NCBI GenBank assembly: GCA_023701085.1
Contig: JAMPXR010000001.1
Coordinates: 1 to 22,043, forward strand
Direction of reading: 5' to 3'
DNA length: 22,043 bases
Source of the DNA: Ramlibacter sp.
GTDB taxonomy: Bacteria; Pseudomonadota; Gammaproteobacteria; Burkholderiales; Burkholderiaceae_C
Of the stretch, positions 1 through 9,139 are shown one piece after another. The position numbers and the translations under genes are program-made. The notes below the pieces were generated by a model. The model searched no databases and was not told the DNA's origin. It saw nothing but the letters and a program-made list of their open reading frames with translations. The stretch's first letter is position 1. Each line of letters begins with the position of its first letter.

Positions 1-2
1 CG

Positions 3-563
3 CGCTGCGCGCCGCTGCCGGCCGGCGGTTTGCACGCGAGCGGTGCCGCATTGGTGGGTCCGCAGTGGCGCATGCGCGGCGTGGAAGTCGAACTGGCACT
101 GCGGCTGGGCCGCGATCTCGTCTGTCCGGCAGGCGAACCCGACGAGGCCATGCTGCGCGGCGCCGTCGAGTCGGTGCTGCCCGCCATCGAAGTGATCGAA
201 ACGCGGCTGTGCGACTGGCGCGACAGCCCGGTGCTGGCGCAGCTGGCCGACCTGCACAATCACGGCGGCCTCGTCCTGGGCGCGCCGTCGGCGCTGGGCC
301 CCGCCGGGCCGGATCTGCGAACCGTGCAGGCCTACCTGGCCTTCGACGGCCAGCCCGTGGCGAGCACGCGCGGCGCCAACCCGGCGCGCGACGTCTGGGG
401 CCTGCTCGGTTGGCTCGCTCACCATTGCGCGCGGCGCGGCCGGCCCCTGCGCGCCGGCCAGGTCGTCACCACGGGTTCGTGCACCGGCATGCTGTTCGCG
501 CCGGAAGGCGCGCATGTGCAGGCGCAACTGGCGGGGATCGGCCTGGTCGAACTGCGGTTCTAG
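3..563 (+). CDS. 2-keto-4-pentenoate hydratase / fumarylacetoacetate hydrolase family protein, 3' part
   Basis: The reading frame is open from the left edge, so the true start lies outside the window and 187 codons are visible. It fits the C-terminal part of the MhpD-like hydratases of the fumarylacetoacetase-C fold, which add water to 2-hydroxy-penta-2,4-dienoate-type products of aromatic meta-cleavage. Visible signatures are the VEVELALRLGRDL strand with its acidic metal ligands, the PAIEVIETR helix, and the closing VTTGSCTGM...EGAHVQAQLAG block, where family members usually read TGS-x-TG followed by a PG turn. It is convergent with the receiver gene downstream. The exact substrate cannot be read from this fragment. 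It is probably ordinary catabolic chromosome and not part of the metal locus. Confidence 0.85.
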   Translation, partial: RCAPLPAGGLHASGAALVGPQWRMRGVEVELALRLGRDLVCPAGEPDEAMLRGAVESVLPAIEVIETRLCDWRDSPVLAQLADLHNHGGLVLGAPSALGPAGPDLRTVQAYLAFDGQPVASTRGANPARDVWGLLGWLAHHCARRGRPLRAGQVVTTGSCTGMLFAPEGAHVQAQLAGIGLVELRF

Positions 564-610
564 TAGCTGTTCCGCCGAGTCACGGCATCACGTCGGGCCG
601 GATTCGCGCA

Positions 611-626
611 CCCGCCTACAGGCGGG
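611..626. terminator. Short GC hairpin between convergent genes
   Basis: CCCGCC-TACA-GGCGGG is a perfect 6-bp stem with a 4-nt loop. It overlaps the stop codon of the minus-strand receiver gene and lies 48 nt past the stop of the plus-strand hydratase. There is no T-tract on either side, so it is at best a weak or Rho-assisted terminator. Confidence 0.35.
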
Positions 627-1044
627 GATTTTCGCGCTCCGCAAGCTCCACGCAATAGTGGGTGAATTCCGAGGCTTCGCTCTTGTCGAACACCATATCG
701 GCACCCAGACGAACGCAGTGGCTGCGCACGCCCGGCGACGCATAAGCGCTGAGCACGACGACCCGTCCTGCCGCGGCGCCGGCCTTGGCGCGCGGGATCA
801 CTCCCATGCCGGTGCCCTGTTCCAGCACCAGGTCGATCACCGCGATGTCCCAGCCATGCGGGTGTTCCCGCAGCCACAGCAGGGCCTCGGCTTCGGTGCC
901 GACGGCGCCCGCGATGTGAAAGCCGCCGATCGCCGTGAACAGTTCGCGCAACAAGCCCCGCGTCGAGCTGCGATCCTCGACGAGAAATACCCGGAAGGCG
1001 GACCGGCGCGGCGCGCCAGCCCCCGCTCCAGACGCTGAGGTCAT
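616..1044 (-). CDS. Stand-alone response-regulator receiver domain protein
   Basis: A 142-residue protein made of one CheY-like receiver domain after a ~16-residue low-complexity N-terminus. The acidic pair is E23/D24, the likely phosphoacceptor is D71 (AVIDLVLEQGTG), the conserved Ser/Thr position is S99 (VVVLSAY) and the conserved lysine is K121 (FDKSEAS). No DNA-binding or enzymatic output domain follows, so it probably works by protein contact. The start at 1044 is chosen because an AAGGGA sequence lies 6 nt upstream. An in-frame ATG at 1050 would sit directly on that ribosome site. There is no kinase nearby, so its partner is unknown. Confidence 0.85.
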   Translation of the reverse strand: MTSASGAGAGAPRRSAFRVFLVEDRSSTRGLLRELFTAIGGFHIAGAVGTEAEALLWLREHPHGWDIAVIDLVLEQGTGMGVIPRAKAGAAAGRVVVLSAYASPGVRSHCVRLGADMVFDKSEASEFTHYCVELAERENPRL

Positions 1045-1252
1045 CGGCATTCCCTTCAGTTGCTCGACTGGCTCAAGATCCGGCCATCGGGCCACGATAG
1101 CGCCGGGGCCGGGGCGCCGCGTGTAGGGCGCCAGCCCGCCCGCGTGAGGGATGACGACGCCCCGGCCGTGCCGGCGACCCGCGCGGCTGTGCTTCCTCCG
1201 GTATGCTGTGGCGTCTTGACCGCGCGCCGCGCGGCCGTCCCAAGGAGAGCGC

Positions 1253-1459
1253 ATGAGCAATCACGTCTACAAGAGCCTCGAGCTCACCGGGTCCTCCACG
1301 GTCGGCATCGAGGATGCCGTCAGCCGGGCGATCGCCAAGGCCCATGAAACCGTGCGCAACATCCACTGGTTCAACGTCGTCGAAACGCGCGGCCATGTGG
1401 TGGACGGCAAGGTGGCGCATTGGCAGGTGACGCTCAAGGTCGGGTTCACGCTCGACTAG
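1253..1459 (+). CDS. Dodecin, flavin-storage protein
   Basis: A 68-residue protein matching the dodecin family in length and pattern: N-terminal [11 protein letters not shown] strand, the helix [19 protein letters not shown], the flavin-stacking tryptophan in IHWFNVVE, and the closing strands [19 protein letters not shown]. Dodecins assemble into hollow 12-mers that bind flavins in pairs and buffer free FMN/riboflavin. A strong AAGGAGAG site precedes the ATG. It stands alone, with the receiver gene divergent on its left and the transporter convergent on its right. Nothing ties it to the metal genes. Confidence 0.93.
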   Translation: MSNHVYKSLELTGSSTVGIEDAVSRAIAKAHETVRNIHWFNVVETRGHVVDGKVAHWQVTLKVGFTLD

Positions 1460-1491
1460 CCGGCGGGCGGATCGGCCCCTGCGGCCCGCGC

Positions 1492-2550
1492 TCAGTGGCC
1501 GTGCCGGTGGTGCGCGTCGGGATAGTGGGCGTGGCTGTGCGACAGCGGTTCGTGCCGGTGCGCATGGTTGTGCCGCGTGCCGGGCGCCACGGGCGGCTGA
1601 TGCGCGTGGTCGTGGTGAAGGTCGCCGGCGCCGTGCACATGTTCGTGCGCGTGCTCCATCGCTTCGTGGACATGAGGATGCTCATGCCGCTCGGAAAGAT
1701 GCAGCGCGACGCCCAGCGCCATCAGTGCGCCCGCCGCGAGCAGCGGCGCGCTGATCGGCTCGCCCAGCAGCACGATCGCGAGCACGGCGCCGAAAAACGG
1801 GGCCACGGAAAAATAGGCGCCGGTGCGGGCGGTGCCCAGCTCGCGCAGCCCGATTACGAACAGCGCCAGGCTCGCGCCGTAACTGGCGAATCCCACGAGC
1901 GCCGCGGCGGCGACGACAGACGCCGGCGGCCAGGCGGCGCCCAAGGCCAGCGCCAGCACGAGGTTGGTCGTGCCCGCCGCCAGGCCCTTGACCATCGCAA
2001 TCCACGACGCATCGGCCAGTGACACCTTGCGCGTGAGATTGTTGTCGACCGCCCAGGCCAGGCATGCGGCGGTGACCAGCAGCGCGCTCTGCCATTGCGG
2101 CAGGCGCAGCTCGCCCGGCCAGGCCAGGACCAGCCCGCCCGCCACGATGGCCACCATGCCTGCCGCCACGCGCTTGTCGAAGTTCTCGCGGAACGCGAAC
2201 CAGGCCAGCAAGGCGGTGAACACCGCTTCGGCATTGAGCAGCAGCGACGCACCCGACGCCGGCATGCCCGCCAGCCCGAGCAACAGCAGCACCGGCCCGG
2301 CGACTCCGCCGGCGAGGATGGCTCCTGCCAGCCAGCCCGCTTCACCGGGCGCCAGCCGTACCGCCGGCGCGCGCCGCACGAGCCGCAGCAGCCACAGGCC
2401 CAGTCCCGAACCCAGGTACAGCAGCGCGGCCAGCAGCCACGGGCTCGCCTGGGCCAGCAGCAGTTTGGCCAGTGGCGTGCCGGCGCCGAACAACAGGGCC
2501 GCCGACAGGCTGGCCGGCACGCCGCGTGGCAGGCGCGCCAACCAGGTCAT
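1492..2550 (-). CDS. EamA/DMT-family transporter with a histidine-rich tail
   Basis: A 352-residue inner-membrane protein with about ten hydrophobic segments in two EamA repeats, for example the first repeat around SLSAALLFGAGTPLAKLLL and the second around LAWAVDNNLTRKVSL and GAYFSVAPFFGAVLAIVLLGE. The last 64 residues (289-352) are a soluble tail with 23 histidines in HxH and HH runs, suited to binding Zn, Ni, Co or Cu. Its ATG overlaps the stop of the MerR gene upstream (ATGA), so the two are translationally coupled and probably co-regulated. DMT proteins carry varied small molecules. The tail and the MerR neighbour suggest metal or metal-complex export, but the substrate is not established. 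The alternative upstream start lacks support beside the overlap. Confidence 0.85.
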   Translation of the reverse strand: MTWLARLPRGVPASLSAALLFGAGTPLAKLLLAQASPWLLAALLYLGSGLGLWLLRLVRRAPAVRLAPGEAGWLAGAILAGGVAGPVLLLLGLAGMPASGASLLLNAEAVFTALLAWFAFRENFDKRVAAGMVAIVAGGLVLAWPGELRLPQWQSALLVTAACLAWAVDNNLTRKVSLADASWIAMVKGLAAGTTNLVLALALGAAWPPASVVAAAALVGFASYGASLALFVIGLRELGTARTGAYFSVAPFFGAVLAIVLLGEPISAPLLAAGALMALGVALHLSERHEHPHVHEAMEHAHEHVHGAGDLHHDHAHQPPVAPGTRHNHAHRHEPLSHSHAHYPDAHHRHGH

Positions 2551-2984
2551 CGGCTCGCGCCGCCCGGATGACAGGCGCAGGCCTCGCCGTGCGCGGCCGC
2601 CACCAGTTCGTGGAGGATGCCGCACTCGTGGGTGGCACGGTGGGCGCCGCAGCGCTCACGCAGTGCCGCGAGTTGCCGCTCGAGCGCGCGCAGGCTGGCC
2701 AGGCGCGCCCGCACGCGCAGCAGTTGCGCGTCGATCAGGTCGTTGATGTCGCCGCAATCGCCCCGCGCGTGATCGACGAAATCCAGCAGCCGTTTTACGT
2801 CCGCCAGCGGGATGTCCAGGGCGCGGCAGTGCCGCACGAATGCCAGGCGCTCCAGGTGCTGGTCGCCGTAGCGGCGATAGCCGTTCGCTTCGCGCGCGGG
2901 CGGCTGCAGCAAGCCGGCTTTTTCGTAGTAGCGGATGGTTTCCGCCTGCACACCGGTGGCATGGCTCAGGTCGCCGATCTTCAT
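2547..2984 (-). CDS. MerR-family heavy-metal regulator, CadR/PbrR type
   Basis: A 145-residue regulator. Residues 1-70 form the MerR winged helix (MKIGDLSHATGVQAETIRYYEK, then the GYRRYG wing), followed by the dimerisation helix. Cysteines at C77 (GDCGDIN), C112 (RERCGA) and C121 (HECGIL) sit where CadR/PbrR proteins bind Cd(II), Pb(II) or Zn(II). An extra C136-x-C138-H motif near the C-terminus may bind a second metal. Proteins of this class untwist a 19-bp-spacer promoter when metal binds. Such a promoter lies just upstream, driving the divergent CDF gene. The gene is fused in an operon with the EamA transporter. The metal is most likely Cd/Pb/Zn and not Cu, since the CueR-type CxxxxxxxxC loop is absent. 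Confidence 0.9.
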   Translation of the reverse strand: MKIGDLSHATGVQAETIRYYEKAGLLQPPAREANGYRRYGDQHLERLAFVRHCRALDIPLADVKRLLDFVDHARGDCGDINDLIDAQLLRVRARLASLRALERQLAALRERCGAHRATHECGILHELVAAAHGEACACHPGGASR

Positions 2985-3031
2985 GGTGCTTGTTCCACCG
3001 GCACGCGGCCGGAAATCCCGATGCCACTCGC

Positions 3032-3062
3032 TTGACCCTGGAGCGGCTTCAAGGTTTCCAAT
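3032..3062 (+). promoter_or_regulatory. MerR-type promoter/operator for the divergent CDF gene
   Basis: TTGACC (3032-3037) and TCCAAT (3057-3062) are separated by 19 bp, the over-long spacer typical of MerR-controlled promoters. Within the spacer lies a near-perfect dyad, ACCCTGGAGC (3035-3044), G, GCTTCAAGGT (3046-3055), with 8 of 10 positions complementary. It lies between the MerR gene and the CDF gene, so it probably controls both directions. Confidence 0.8.
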
Positions 3063-3086
3063 CATTGGAACACAAGGAGGAAATCC

Positions 3087-3716
3087 GTGTCCGCGCATTG
3101 CAACTGCCAGTCCGAGCACTGCGACCCGCAACGACCGCCCGCGGCGCGCTACCGGCGGGCCCTGTGGGTCGCGCTGTTCGTCAATGCCCTCATGTTCGCG
3201 ATCGAGGTCGCGGCCGGGCTGAGCGCGGACTCGGTTTCGCTGCTGGCGGATGCCATCGACTTCTTCGGCGACGCGGCGAACTACGGTGTCTCGCTGGCTG
3301 TGCTGAGCCTGGGGCTGGCCTGGCGTGCGCGCGCGGCGATGCTCAAGGCGGCGACCATGCTCGCATTCGGGGGCCTTGTGATGGCCCAGGCGCTATGGGC
3401 CTGGGTCTACGGAACTCCCCCCGAGCCGCTGACCATGGGCCTGGTGGGCGCGCTGGCGCTGGCCGCCAACCTGGGTGTGGCGCTGATGCTCTACGCGTTC
3501 CGCGACGGCGACGCCAACATGCGCAGCGTGTGGCTGTGCTCGCGCAACGACGCGATCGGCAATGTGGCGGTGATGCTCGCGGCGCTGGGGGTGTTCGGAA
3601 CCGGCACCGCGTGGCCCGACCTCGTCGTGGCGTTTGCGATGGCAGCGCTCGCCATCAGCGCGGGCTGGTCGGTGATGCGCCAGGCGCGCCGCGAGCTGGC
3701 GTGGAATGTCGCCTGA
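3087..3716 (+). CDS. Short cation-diffusion-facilitator-type metal transporter
   Basis: A 209-residue membrane protein with about six hydrophobic segments resembling the transmembrane half of CDF exporters, without the usual cytosolic C-terminal domain. The N-terminus has HCNC and EHC metal-ligand clusters (residues 4-12). Segment 2 reads LLADAIDFFGDAANY (D55, D58, D62) where classic CDFs have HxxxD, and segment 5 has SRNDAIGN (N154, D155, N159), so the transport site is acid/amide-rich and not His-Asp. It starts with GTG at 3087, six nt after a strong AAGGAGG. It lies under the MerR promoter and is probably a Cd/Zn/Pb/Co exporter. The metal is inferred from the regulator. Confidence 0.85.
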   Translation: MSAHCNCQSEHCDPQRPPAARYRRALWVALFVNALMFAIEVAAGLSADSVSLLADAIDFFGDAANYGVSLAVLSLGLAWRARAAMLKAATMLAFGGLVMAQALWAWVYGTPPEPLTMGLVGALALAANLGVALMLYAFRDGDANMRSVWLCSRNDAIGNVAVMLAALGVFGTGTAWPDLVVAFAMAALAISAGWSVMRQARRELAWNVA

Positions 3717-3728
3717 CCGGCCGCGTCC

Positions 3729-3995
3729 TTAGCGCAGGATCTTTCCCAGCAACAGTCCCAGCGCGAAGGCGCCAGCCACCGTGCTCAAGGGGTGCATCCT
3801 GATCTGCTCGCGTGCGTACGAGCCGTACTCGTCCTGCATGCTCATGACCCGTTCGCTGCCGGTGGTCACGCGCTGCTCAAGCTTGTCGACCGTTTCATGC
3901 GCCTTGCGGGCGACGCGATGGACCACGTTGCCATTCAGGCTGCCCACCGCGCCGGGGCCGTTCATGTTGCTGAGGCTCTCGCTGGATTCATCCAT
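3729..3995 (-). CDS. DUF883 (ElaB/YqjD-like) membrane-anchored stress protein
   Basis: An 88-residue protein. After a polar N-terminus comes an amphipathic helix rich in Ala, Lys and Glu (VARKAHETVDKLEQRVT), then YAREQIRMHPLSTVAGAFALGLLLGKILR, the C-terminal membrane anchor ending in a Gly-zipper. This is the layout of the ElaB/YqjD/DUF883 family, whose E. coli members tether ribosomes to the inner membrane in stationary phase. The ATG at 3995 has AGAGGAAG upstream. It is convergent with the CDF gene, with a 12-bp gap. It is likely a general stress gene unrelated to the metal module. Confidence 0.85.
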   Translation of the reverse strand: MDESSESLSNMNGPGAVGSLNGNVVHRVARKAHETVDKLEQRVTTGSERVMSMQDEYGSYAREQIRMHPLSTVAGAFALGLLLGKILR

Positions 3996-4316
3996 GGTTG
4001 CTTCCTCTGGTGCGTGTCGAAAAAAGCGCCAGCGGCGCCGGCGAATGTCCCACTGTATGAAGCTCGTCACTTCCTTGCTGTCGGTCAAAGCGGGCCAACC
4101 CCTGTAGGACAATTCCTGCCCGTCGAGGAACTTCAGGCCGCGCCCTTTGTCAGTCGGTCATGCACTGCCGGGCTCTGACGCCGACGATCGCCGCCGGCCG
4201 CCGTCCTCCCGCGGCCGGGCCGCAGCCTGCCCGGCGCTGCAATCCCGCCGCCAATGACCCATGTCAATCGCGGCCCCCCGCACCCGTTCGAAAATAGGCA
4301 CAAAGGACTCGACATC
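3996..4316. other. Intergenic region between DUF883 and DUF411 genes
   Basis: About 320 bp between divergent genes. No supported coding sequence was found: the frames that cross it are N-terminal extensions without ribosome sites. It holds the imperfect inverted repeat at 4104-4119 and must contain promoters for both flanking genes. No CusR-like dyad or MerR-type dyad was found here. Confidence 0.5.
4104..4119. promoter_or_regulatory. Inverted repeat GTAGGA-N4-TCCTGC, possible stress operator
   Basis: GTAGGA and TCCTGC are inverted halves with one mismatch, separated by CAAT, about 110 bp upstream of the DUF883 start. Position and symmetry suggest a regulator site for the stress gene. The binding protein is not known from this window. 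Confidence 0.35.
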
Positions 4317-4823
4317 ATGGAAACCAAGTTCCCCAACGGCGCCCGACGCCAGCTCCTGCTGGCGCTGGGCGTGTTGCCGCTGGCCGGCCTCGCCCGCGCG
4401 GCCGCGCCCGCGGCGCGCAAGGGCGAGGACCTGCCCGCCGTGCAGGTCTGGAAGGAGCCGACCTGCGGCTGCTGCAAGGACTGGATCGCCCACATGGAAG
4501 CCAATGGCTTCAAGGTCTACGTCAATACCGGCGGCACCAACGCCGCCCGCGCGCGACTGGGCATCCCGCAGAACCTGGCGTCCTGCCACACGGCCCTGGT
4601 CGCCGGCTACGCCATCGAAGGCCATGTGCCCGCGCGCGAGATCCGCAGGCTGCTGAAGGAGAAGCCGGCGGCCGTCGGCCTTTCCGCGCCCGGCATGCCG
4701 ATCGGTTCCCCGGGCATGGACACCCCGTCCTACAACGGCAAGAAGAACCCCTACAACGTCATGCTGGTGGCCAAGGACGGCAGCGCCACCGTGTACCAGA
4801 AATACGAAGGAAACAACCTATGA
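4317..4823 (+). CDS. DUF411 metal-binding periplasmic protein
   Basis: A 168-residue DUF411 protein, commonly found in copper-resistance clusters. The N-terminus has RRQLLLALGVLPLAGLARAAA, a Tat-like or Sec signal ending near residue 30. The core has EPTCGCCKDWIAHM (C50, C52, C53), a CH pair at 90-91 (SCHTALV), the EGHVPA turn, and the PGMPIGSPGM loop (residues 126-134) that could add Met ligands. The family is presumed to bind Cu. No enzymatic role is established. The ATG at 4317 is preceded by AAAGGA at a workable distance. An in-frame ATG at 4254 would place 21 polar residues ahead of the signal. It overlaps the next gene by ATGA. Confidence 0.9.
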   Translation: METKFPNGARRQLLLALGVLPLAGLARAAAPAARKGEDLPAVQVWKEPTCGCCKDWIAHMEANGFKVYVNTGGTNAARARLGIPQNLASCHTALVAGYAIEGHVPAREIRRLLKEKPAAVGLSAPGMPIGSPGMDTPSYNGKKNPYNVMLVAKDGSATVYQKYEGNNL

Positions 4824-5173
4824 AGAACTTCCGGCCCCTCCTGGCCTGCGCGGCGTTGACGCTGTCCACCGCATTCCTGCCGTCCGCCTACGCCCAGTCC
4901 GACGCCCACCACGGCCACGCCGCCGCGCCGGCGTCCAAGGCCGCGACCGCCGAATTGACCGAGGGCGAGGTGCGCAAGGTGGACAAGGAGGGCAAGAAGA
5001 TCACCTTCAAGCACGGCCCCATCAAGAACCTCGACATGCCGCCCATGACCATGGCGTTCATCGCGGCCGACGCGTCCTTGCTGGACAAGGTGAAGGTGGG
5101 GGACAAGGTGCGCTTCGTGGCCACGAACCCCGGCGGCAAGCTGACCGTCACCGAGATCCGGCCGGCGCCCTGA
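4820..5173 (+). CDS. CusF-like periplasmic copper chaperone, Met-for-Trp variant (paralog 1)
   Basis: A 117-residue precursor: signal peptide to about residue 25 (SAYAQ), a short His-rich linker (AHHGHA), then the CusF/CusX beta-barrel domain. Known CusF binds Cu(I) with a His, two Met and a Trp that stacks on the metal. Here H65 (FKHGPI), M76 and M78 (PPMTM) are kept, but the Trp position is M73 (LDMPPMTM). It is translationally coupled to the DUF411 gene by a 4-nt overlap, suggesting both act on periplasmic copper. It is closest in this window to the paralog at 16815, which has the same substitution. Confidence 0.9.
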   Translation: MKNFRPLLACAALTLSTAFLPSAYAQSDAHHGHAAAPASKAATAELTEGEVRKVDKEGKKITFKHGPIKNLDMPPMTMAFIAADASLLDKVKVGDKVRFVATNPGGKLTVTEIRPAP

Positions 5174-5180
5174 GGGCGCC
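5164..5180 (+). other. Hairpin enclosing the stop codon of CusF paralog 1
   Basis: GGCGCCC-TGA-GGGCGCC is a perfect 7-bp stem whose 3-nt loop is the stop codon itself. It may add to the termination structure that follows. It could also be chance in GC-rich DNA. Confidence 0.4.
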
Positions 5181-5190
5181 CGCGCCCATC

Positions 5191-5228
5191 GCGTTCCAGC
5201 TCGCGGGCGCGCCCGCGCGCTGGAACGC
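5191..5228. terminator. 38-bp near-perfect palindrome, bidirectional terminator-like
   Basis: The arms GCGTTCCAGC (5191-5200) and GCTGGAACGC (5219-5228) flank a GC palindrome. The whole 38 bp is self-complementary except for one T/C mismatch pair. It lies between the convergent stops at 5173 and 5247. There is no U-tract, so it is either a strong RNA structure protecting both 3' ends or a Rho-assisted terminator. Confidence 0.6.
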
Positions 5229-5246
5229 AGCGTCTTCGGCCGGCGC

Positions 5247-7526
<2,280 letters not shown>

Positions 7527-7550
7527 GGACAGTGGATCTCCATCGGGATG

Positions 7551-8210
7551 TCACCGGTACCCGGACCGCGGTGCCGGCTTTCCGAATGCGGGAATGAAGG
7601 CTGGAACATGCTCGCGGTACGCCTCGTAGGCCGCGCCGAACTGCGCGATCGAGTCACGTTCCTCGGACTTCGCCAGCCGCGCGTACACGAGCAGCAGCAC
7701 GGGGAACATGGCCAGTGTAATGAGTGTCGGCCACTGCAGCAGGAATCCGGCCATGATGAGGACGAAAGCGACGTATTGCGGGTGCCGCACATGCGCATAC
7801 GGTCCCGTCGTCGCGACGGCGCGGCTCTTCTGCGCCTGGTAGAGCACCTGCCAGGCCGACGACAGCAGGATGAAGCCGCCAAAGATGAGGACGTTGCTCA
7901 TCAGGTGGAAGGGGCCGAAGTGCGGATTGAGCTTCCAGCCGAACATCATTTCCAGCAGGTGGCCCGCATCGTGCGACAGGAAGTCGATGCCCGGAAAAGT
8001 CCTCGACAGCCAGGGCAGCAGCAGGTAGATGGTGAGCGGAAAGCCGTACATCTCCGTGAACAGGGCCACGATGAAGGCCGAGAAGGCGCCCAGGGAGCGC
8101 CAGTCGCGCGAGCTGCGCGGCTTCGCGAAGCTGAACGCGAAGACGATGAACACCAGCGAGTTCAGGGCCACGAGGGTCCACAGGCCATAGGCGGCAGGAG
8201 CGCCGGTCAT
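7551..8210 (-). CDS. Isoprenylcysteine carboxyl methyltransferase-like membrane protein
   Basis: A 219-residue multi-spanning protein of the ICMT/phospholipid methyltransferase superfamily. The SAM-binding signature is visible as [16 protein letters not shown] (residues 134-149), followed by a hydrophobic hairpin, and the acidic KSEERD (181-186) before the terminal helix. Residues 1-30 and 45-70 are further membrane segments. Bacterial members rarely have a known substrate. Members of this group often occur beside copper ATPases and DUF2933 genes. It overlaps DUF2933 by ATGA and ends 24 nt before copA, so it belongs to the copper operon. A role in modifying a membrane lipid or small molecule during copper stress is inference. 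Confidence 0.85.
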   Translation of the reverse strand: MTGAPAAYGLWTLVALNSLVFIVFAFSFAKPRSSRDWRSLGAFSAFIVALFTEMYGFPLTIYLLLPWLSRTFPGIDFLSHDAGHLLEMMFGWKLNPHFGPFHLMSNVLIFGGFILLSSAWQVLYQAQKSRAVATTGPYAHVRHPQYVAFVLIMAGFLLQWPTLITLAMFPVLLLVYARLAKSEERDSIAQFGAAYEAYREHVPAFIPAFGKPAPRSGYR

Positions 8211-8479
8211 GACGGGTCTCCGGGCGCGCGGCCCGGCCGCCGCTCATCGTCGTCCTGCGTGGCGCCATGCCGGTGCGCGCCGTGCCGCCCATGCCCTCCA
8301 TGGTGGAAGATGTGCATCAGGGGGCAGGCCAGGATGAGCAAGTACGGCAGGATGCCCAGCAGGTGGGCCCGGTGTTCCGTCCAGAGGAAGAAGGCCGCAA
8401 CCGCGAGAAACCCCGCGAGCGCCCATTTCCAGCGGCTGTGCGACCGTTCGTCGTCTTCGGTGTGATGTGCAGGGTCCAT
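8207..8479 (-). CDS. DUF2933 small membrane protein
   Basis: A 90-residue protein with two adjacent hydrophobic stretches ([15 protein letters not shown] and [19 protein letters not shown]) and a His-rich segment [14 protein letters not shown] right after the second. This matches the DUF2933 family, which occurs repeatedly in copper-resistance gene clusters. It is the first gene after the CueR-like promoter and overlaps the methyltransferase gene by 4 nt. The [11 protein letters not shown] motif gives Cys, Met and His ligands at the membrane face. A copper-binding accessory role for the ATPase is a reasonable guess and is not shown. Confidence 0.85.
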   Translation of the reverse strand: MDPAHHTEDDERSHSRWKWALAGFLAVAAFFLWTEHRAHLLGILPYLLILACPLMHIFHHGGHGRHGAHRHGATQDDDERRPGRAPGDPS

Positions 8480-8515
8480 GGTGAGCTTTCCGGGAAATTC
8501 CGTACCCTCGTGATA

Positions 8516-8546
8516 AGTATTTGGTCTCCCATCATGGGAAGGTCAA
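8516..8546 (-). promoter_or_regulatory. CueR-like MerR promoter for the DUF2933-ICMT-copA operon
   Basis: On the minus strand TTGACC (8546-8541) and AATACT (8521-8516) are 19 bp apart, the MerR-class spacing. The spacer carries a perfect TCCCAT-G-ATGGGA dyad, and the TTGACCTTCCC start resembles known CueR promoters. No CueR gene is visible in the window. Confidence 0.75.
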
Positions 8547-8561
8547 GCCCGGCGCGCGAAG

Positions 8562-8577
8562 ATGACAAAAATGTAAT
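8562..8577 (+). promoter_or_regulatory. CusR/CopR-like operator upstream of CusF paralog 2
   Basis: ATGACAAAAATGTAAT is a near-perfect dyad of the shared ATTACA-N4-TGTAAT type. TGTAAT is followed after 6 nt by GTCA, as in the DUF4148 promoters. The hexamer 33 bp downstream is CATCAT (8611-8616), a weak -10. Predicted leader bases 8618-8624 and 8647-8653 can pair (CGTGCCG/CGGCACG). Confidence 0.7.
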
Positions 8578-8700
8578 GAGGCCGTCACGTCGCGGTGCGC
8601 CCTGCCAGAACATCATCCGTGCCGGGCGTTGCCGGGCCGACCAGGACGGCACGTGCTCCACGCTTGCTTCTTCCCGACCCTCATCGACACAAGGACGAAC

Positions 8701-9048
8701 ATGATTTTTCGCGCCTCCACCGCATTCATCGCAACCCTGCTCGCCGCCGCGCCGGCGTTCGCCCAGATGCACGCGGGCCACACGAGCGGCATGGACATGG
8801 GGCGCAAGGCCGCCGCCGCGCCCGGCGAGCAGACGCACATCGCGAAAGGAACCGTCAGGAAGGCCGACCCCAAGGCCGGCAAGGTGACCCTGGACCATGG
8901 GGCCGTGGCCAGCCTGAACTGGCCCGCCATGACCATGGCGTTCAAGGTCAAGGATGGGGCGCTCTGGACGAAGCTGGCGCACGGCAATCAGGTCGAGGTC
9001 GAATTCGCGCAGCAAGGCGCGGACTACGTCGTGACCCGCGTCAGATGA
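8701..9048 (+). CDS. cusF: CusF-like periplasmic copper chaperone, canonical Trp type (paralog 2)
   Basis: A 115-residue precursor with a signal peptide ending at AFAQ (residue 22), then MHAGHTSGMDMG, a Met/His linker, then the CusF barrel. All four known Cu(I)/Ag(I) ligands are present: H66 (LDHGAV), W74, M77 and M79 (NWPAMTMAF). CusF passes periplasmic Cu(I) to the CusCBA tripartite pump, and RND genes lie at the right end of this window. The ATG is preceded by AAGGACG. The gene leads a probable operon with dsbB and dsbA, 91 bp downstream, and has the shared copper-response dyad 120 bp upstream. Confidence 0.93.
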   Translation: MIFRASTAFIATLLAAAPAFAQMHAGHTSGMDMGRKAAAAPGEQTHIAKGTVRKADPKAGKVTLDHGAVASLNWPAMTMAFKVKDGALWTKLAHGNQVEVEFAQQGADYVVTRVR

Positions 9049-9056
9049 CGCGGGGC

Positions 9057-9080
9057 CCATCGCCCGCTCCGCGGCGATGG
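9057..9080 (+). other. Hairpin between cusF and dsbB
   Basis: CCATCGCC (9057-9064) pairs perfectly with GGCGATGG (9073-9080) over an 8-nt loop. It has no T-tract. It may be a partial terminator or an mRNA stabiliser that lowers dsbBA expression relative to cusF. Confidence 0.4.
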
Positions 9081-9139
9081 CTGCTGCCCTTGACTCCGGT
9101 CAATCGGCCGCGCGCGGAATCGGGTCCAATGTTGGCGCC

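Noticed and set aside
7716-7732. TGTAATGAG inside the methyltransferase gene, like the operator half-site
   Set aside because: Only one half-site, inside a coding region with no gene start at the right distance.
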